Source of the DNA: Propionibacteriaceae bacterium
Lineage (GTDB): Bacteria; Actinomycetota; Actinomycetes; Propionibacteriales; Propionibacteriaceae
Reading direction: 5' to 3'
DNA length: 5,981 bases
NCBI GenBank assembly: GCA_031260385.1
Contig: JAIRKB010000166.1
Location: 1-5,981, forward strand
Both the position numbers and the translations under genes were made by a program. Positions 5,647-5,981 of this stretch are shown here, piece by piece. The notes under the pieces are model-generated. The model was given only the letters and a program-made list of their open reading frames with translations. It made no database searches and was not told the DNA's origin. How positions within the stretch are numbered: the first letter of the stretch is position 1; each line of letters starts with the position of its first letter.

Positions 5647-5666
5647 AAATCGTTGCACGATTTTTT
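5647..5666 (+). terminator. Intrinsic terminator, TGC triloop
   Basis: AAATCGT (5647-5653), loop TGC, ACGATTT (5657-5663), then TTT, so six T in a row end the element. It is oriented for plus-strand transcripts. The stem is A+T-rich, so strength is uncertain. It would end clpX read-through or an independent transcript of the hairpin region. Confidence 0.6.
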
Positions 5667-5820
5667 CGACCCAGCTTCCGCTCAACAATATCGGCCCTCC
5701 AGCCCTAACTCTCACATTGGACTAGGGGATTGGTTTAAAAAACAAGTCAACGATCTGATTACTGAACGCTATACAACCGGTAGCATGATACCCGTAAGGT
5801 TTCTGCCGAAGGGGGTGGGG

Positions 5821-5981
5821 ATGCTATCGCGCTTAATCAGGGCGGCTGTTGGCGGCCTGGTGATGGGAGTTCTCTGCTTTGTTGTTTGGCTGGCGGTCTT
5901 AAGCCGCCTTGCCACCAACGAATGGCAAGCGGGCATCATCGCAGCATTCATCATCTTGATCCTCACCACCAGCCTCACGAT
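5821..5981 (+). CDS. Membrane protein of unknown function, N-terminal part (runs off right edge)
   Basis: I do not recognise this protein. The 53 visible residues begin MLSRLIRAAVGGLVMGVL and contain two hydrophobic segments, about residues 8-28 and 37-53, joined by a short polar turn (RLATNEWQ). The basic residues before the first helix suggest that the N-terminus faces the cytoplasm. ATG 5821 is chosen because AAGGGGG (5809-5815) lies 5 nt upstream. ATG 5785 is in frame and would add 12 residues but has no ribosome site. The minus-strand frame over the same bases has no supporting signal. The rest of the gene lies outside the window. Confidence 0.65.
   Translation, partial: MLSRLIRAAVGGLVMGVLCFVVWLAVLSRLATNEWQAGIIAAFIILILTTSLT

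Larger units (their letters stand above)
5323..5820. other. Gene-poor intergenic region rich in hairpins
   Basis: No reading frame here has a ribosome site or recognisable protein content. The stretch holds the clpX terminator hairpin, a 13-bp direct repeat, a bulged hairpin at 5434-5460, a small TACGC/GCGTA stem at 5475-5491, a REP-like element, three TGC-triloop hairpins between 5580 and 5663, and a T-tailed end at 5666. From 5671 to 5784 it is unstructured and richer in A+T (TTTAAAAAAC at 5734-5743). TATACA at 5770-5775 could be a -10 for the membrane-protein gene, but I find no matching -35. No tRNA was seen. Confidence 0.6.

Noticed and set aside
5734..5775. TTGGAC (5717-5722) with TTTAAA (5734-5739), and TATACA (5770-5775), as a promoter
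   Set aside because: The first pair has only an 11-nt spacer; TATACA has no acceptable -35 at 16-18 nt. Left as an unproven -10 only.

Overview
The window looks like chromosomal core DNA from an actinobacterium of moderate G+C content (about 58-60% by eye). The order tig-clpP1-clpP2-clpX with two distinct ClpP paralogues is the usual actinobacterial arrangement. The proteins also match actinobacterial forms: a sigma gene derived from HrdB/SigA, a ClpP1 with DSDRDRW and a ClpP2 with GQAASAAAVLL. A Propionibacteriaceae-like host is my guess; the sequence alone does not prove it.

Layout. Positions 1-550 (minus strand) hold the 5' third of dnaG (primase), running off the left edge. Positions 551-661 are a divergent intergenic region with a leaderless-type -10 for dnaG and two near-consensus DnaA boxes in opposite orientation. 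Positions 662-1303 (plus) encode a small sigma-70-family protein that keeps regions 1.2, 2 and 4, has lost region 3, and has changed residues at the usual -10 and -35 reading positions. After an 82-nt gap with a strong hairpin come tig (1386-2735, TTG start), clpP1 (2796-3425), clpP2 (3436-4041) and clpX (4045-5322), all plus strand. A CGC-N5-GCG motif resembling a ClgR operator lies between tig and clpP1.

Positions 5323-5820 carry no convincing gene but are dense in structure: a terminator-like hairpin after clpX, a 13-bp direct repeat whose second copy forms a REP-like element, a long bulged hairpin, three consecutive hairpins that all have the triloop TGC, and a terminator. At 5821 a two-helix membrane protein starts and runs off the right edge.

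Functionally, tig and clpP1-clpP2-clpX form a protein-quality module. Trigger factor folds nascent chains at the ribosome, ClpX unfolds tagged or damaged proteins with ATP, and the mixed ClpP1P2 barrel degrades them. The two most unusual parts are the reduced sigma factor and the hairpin array downstream of clpX.
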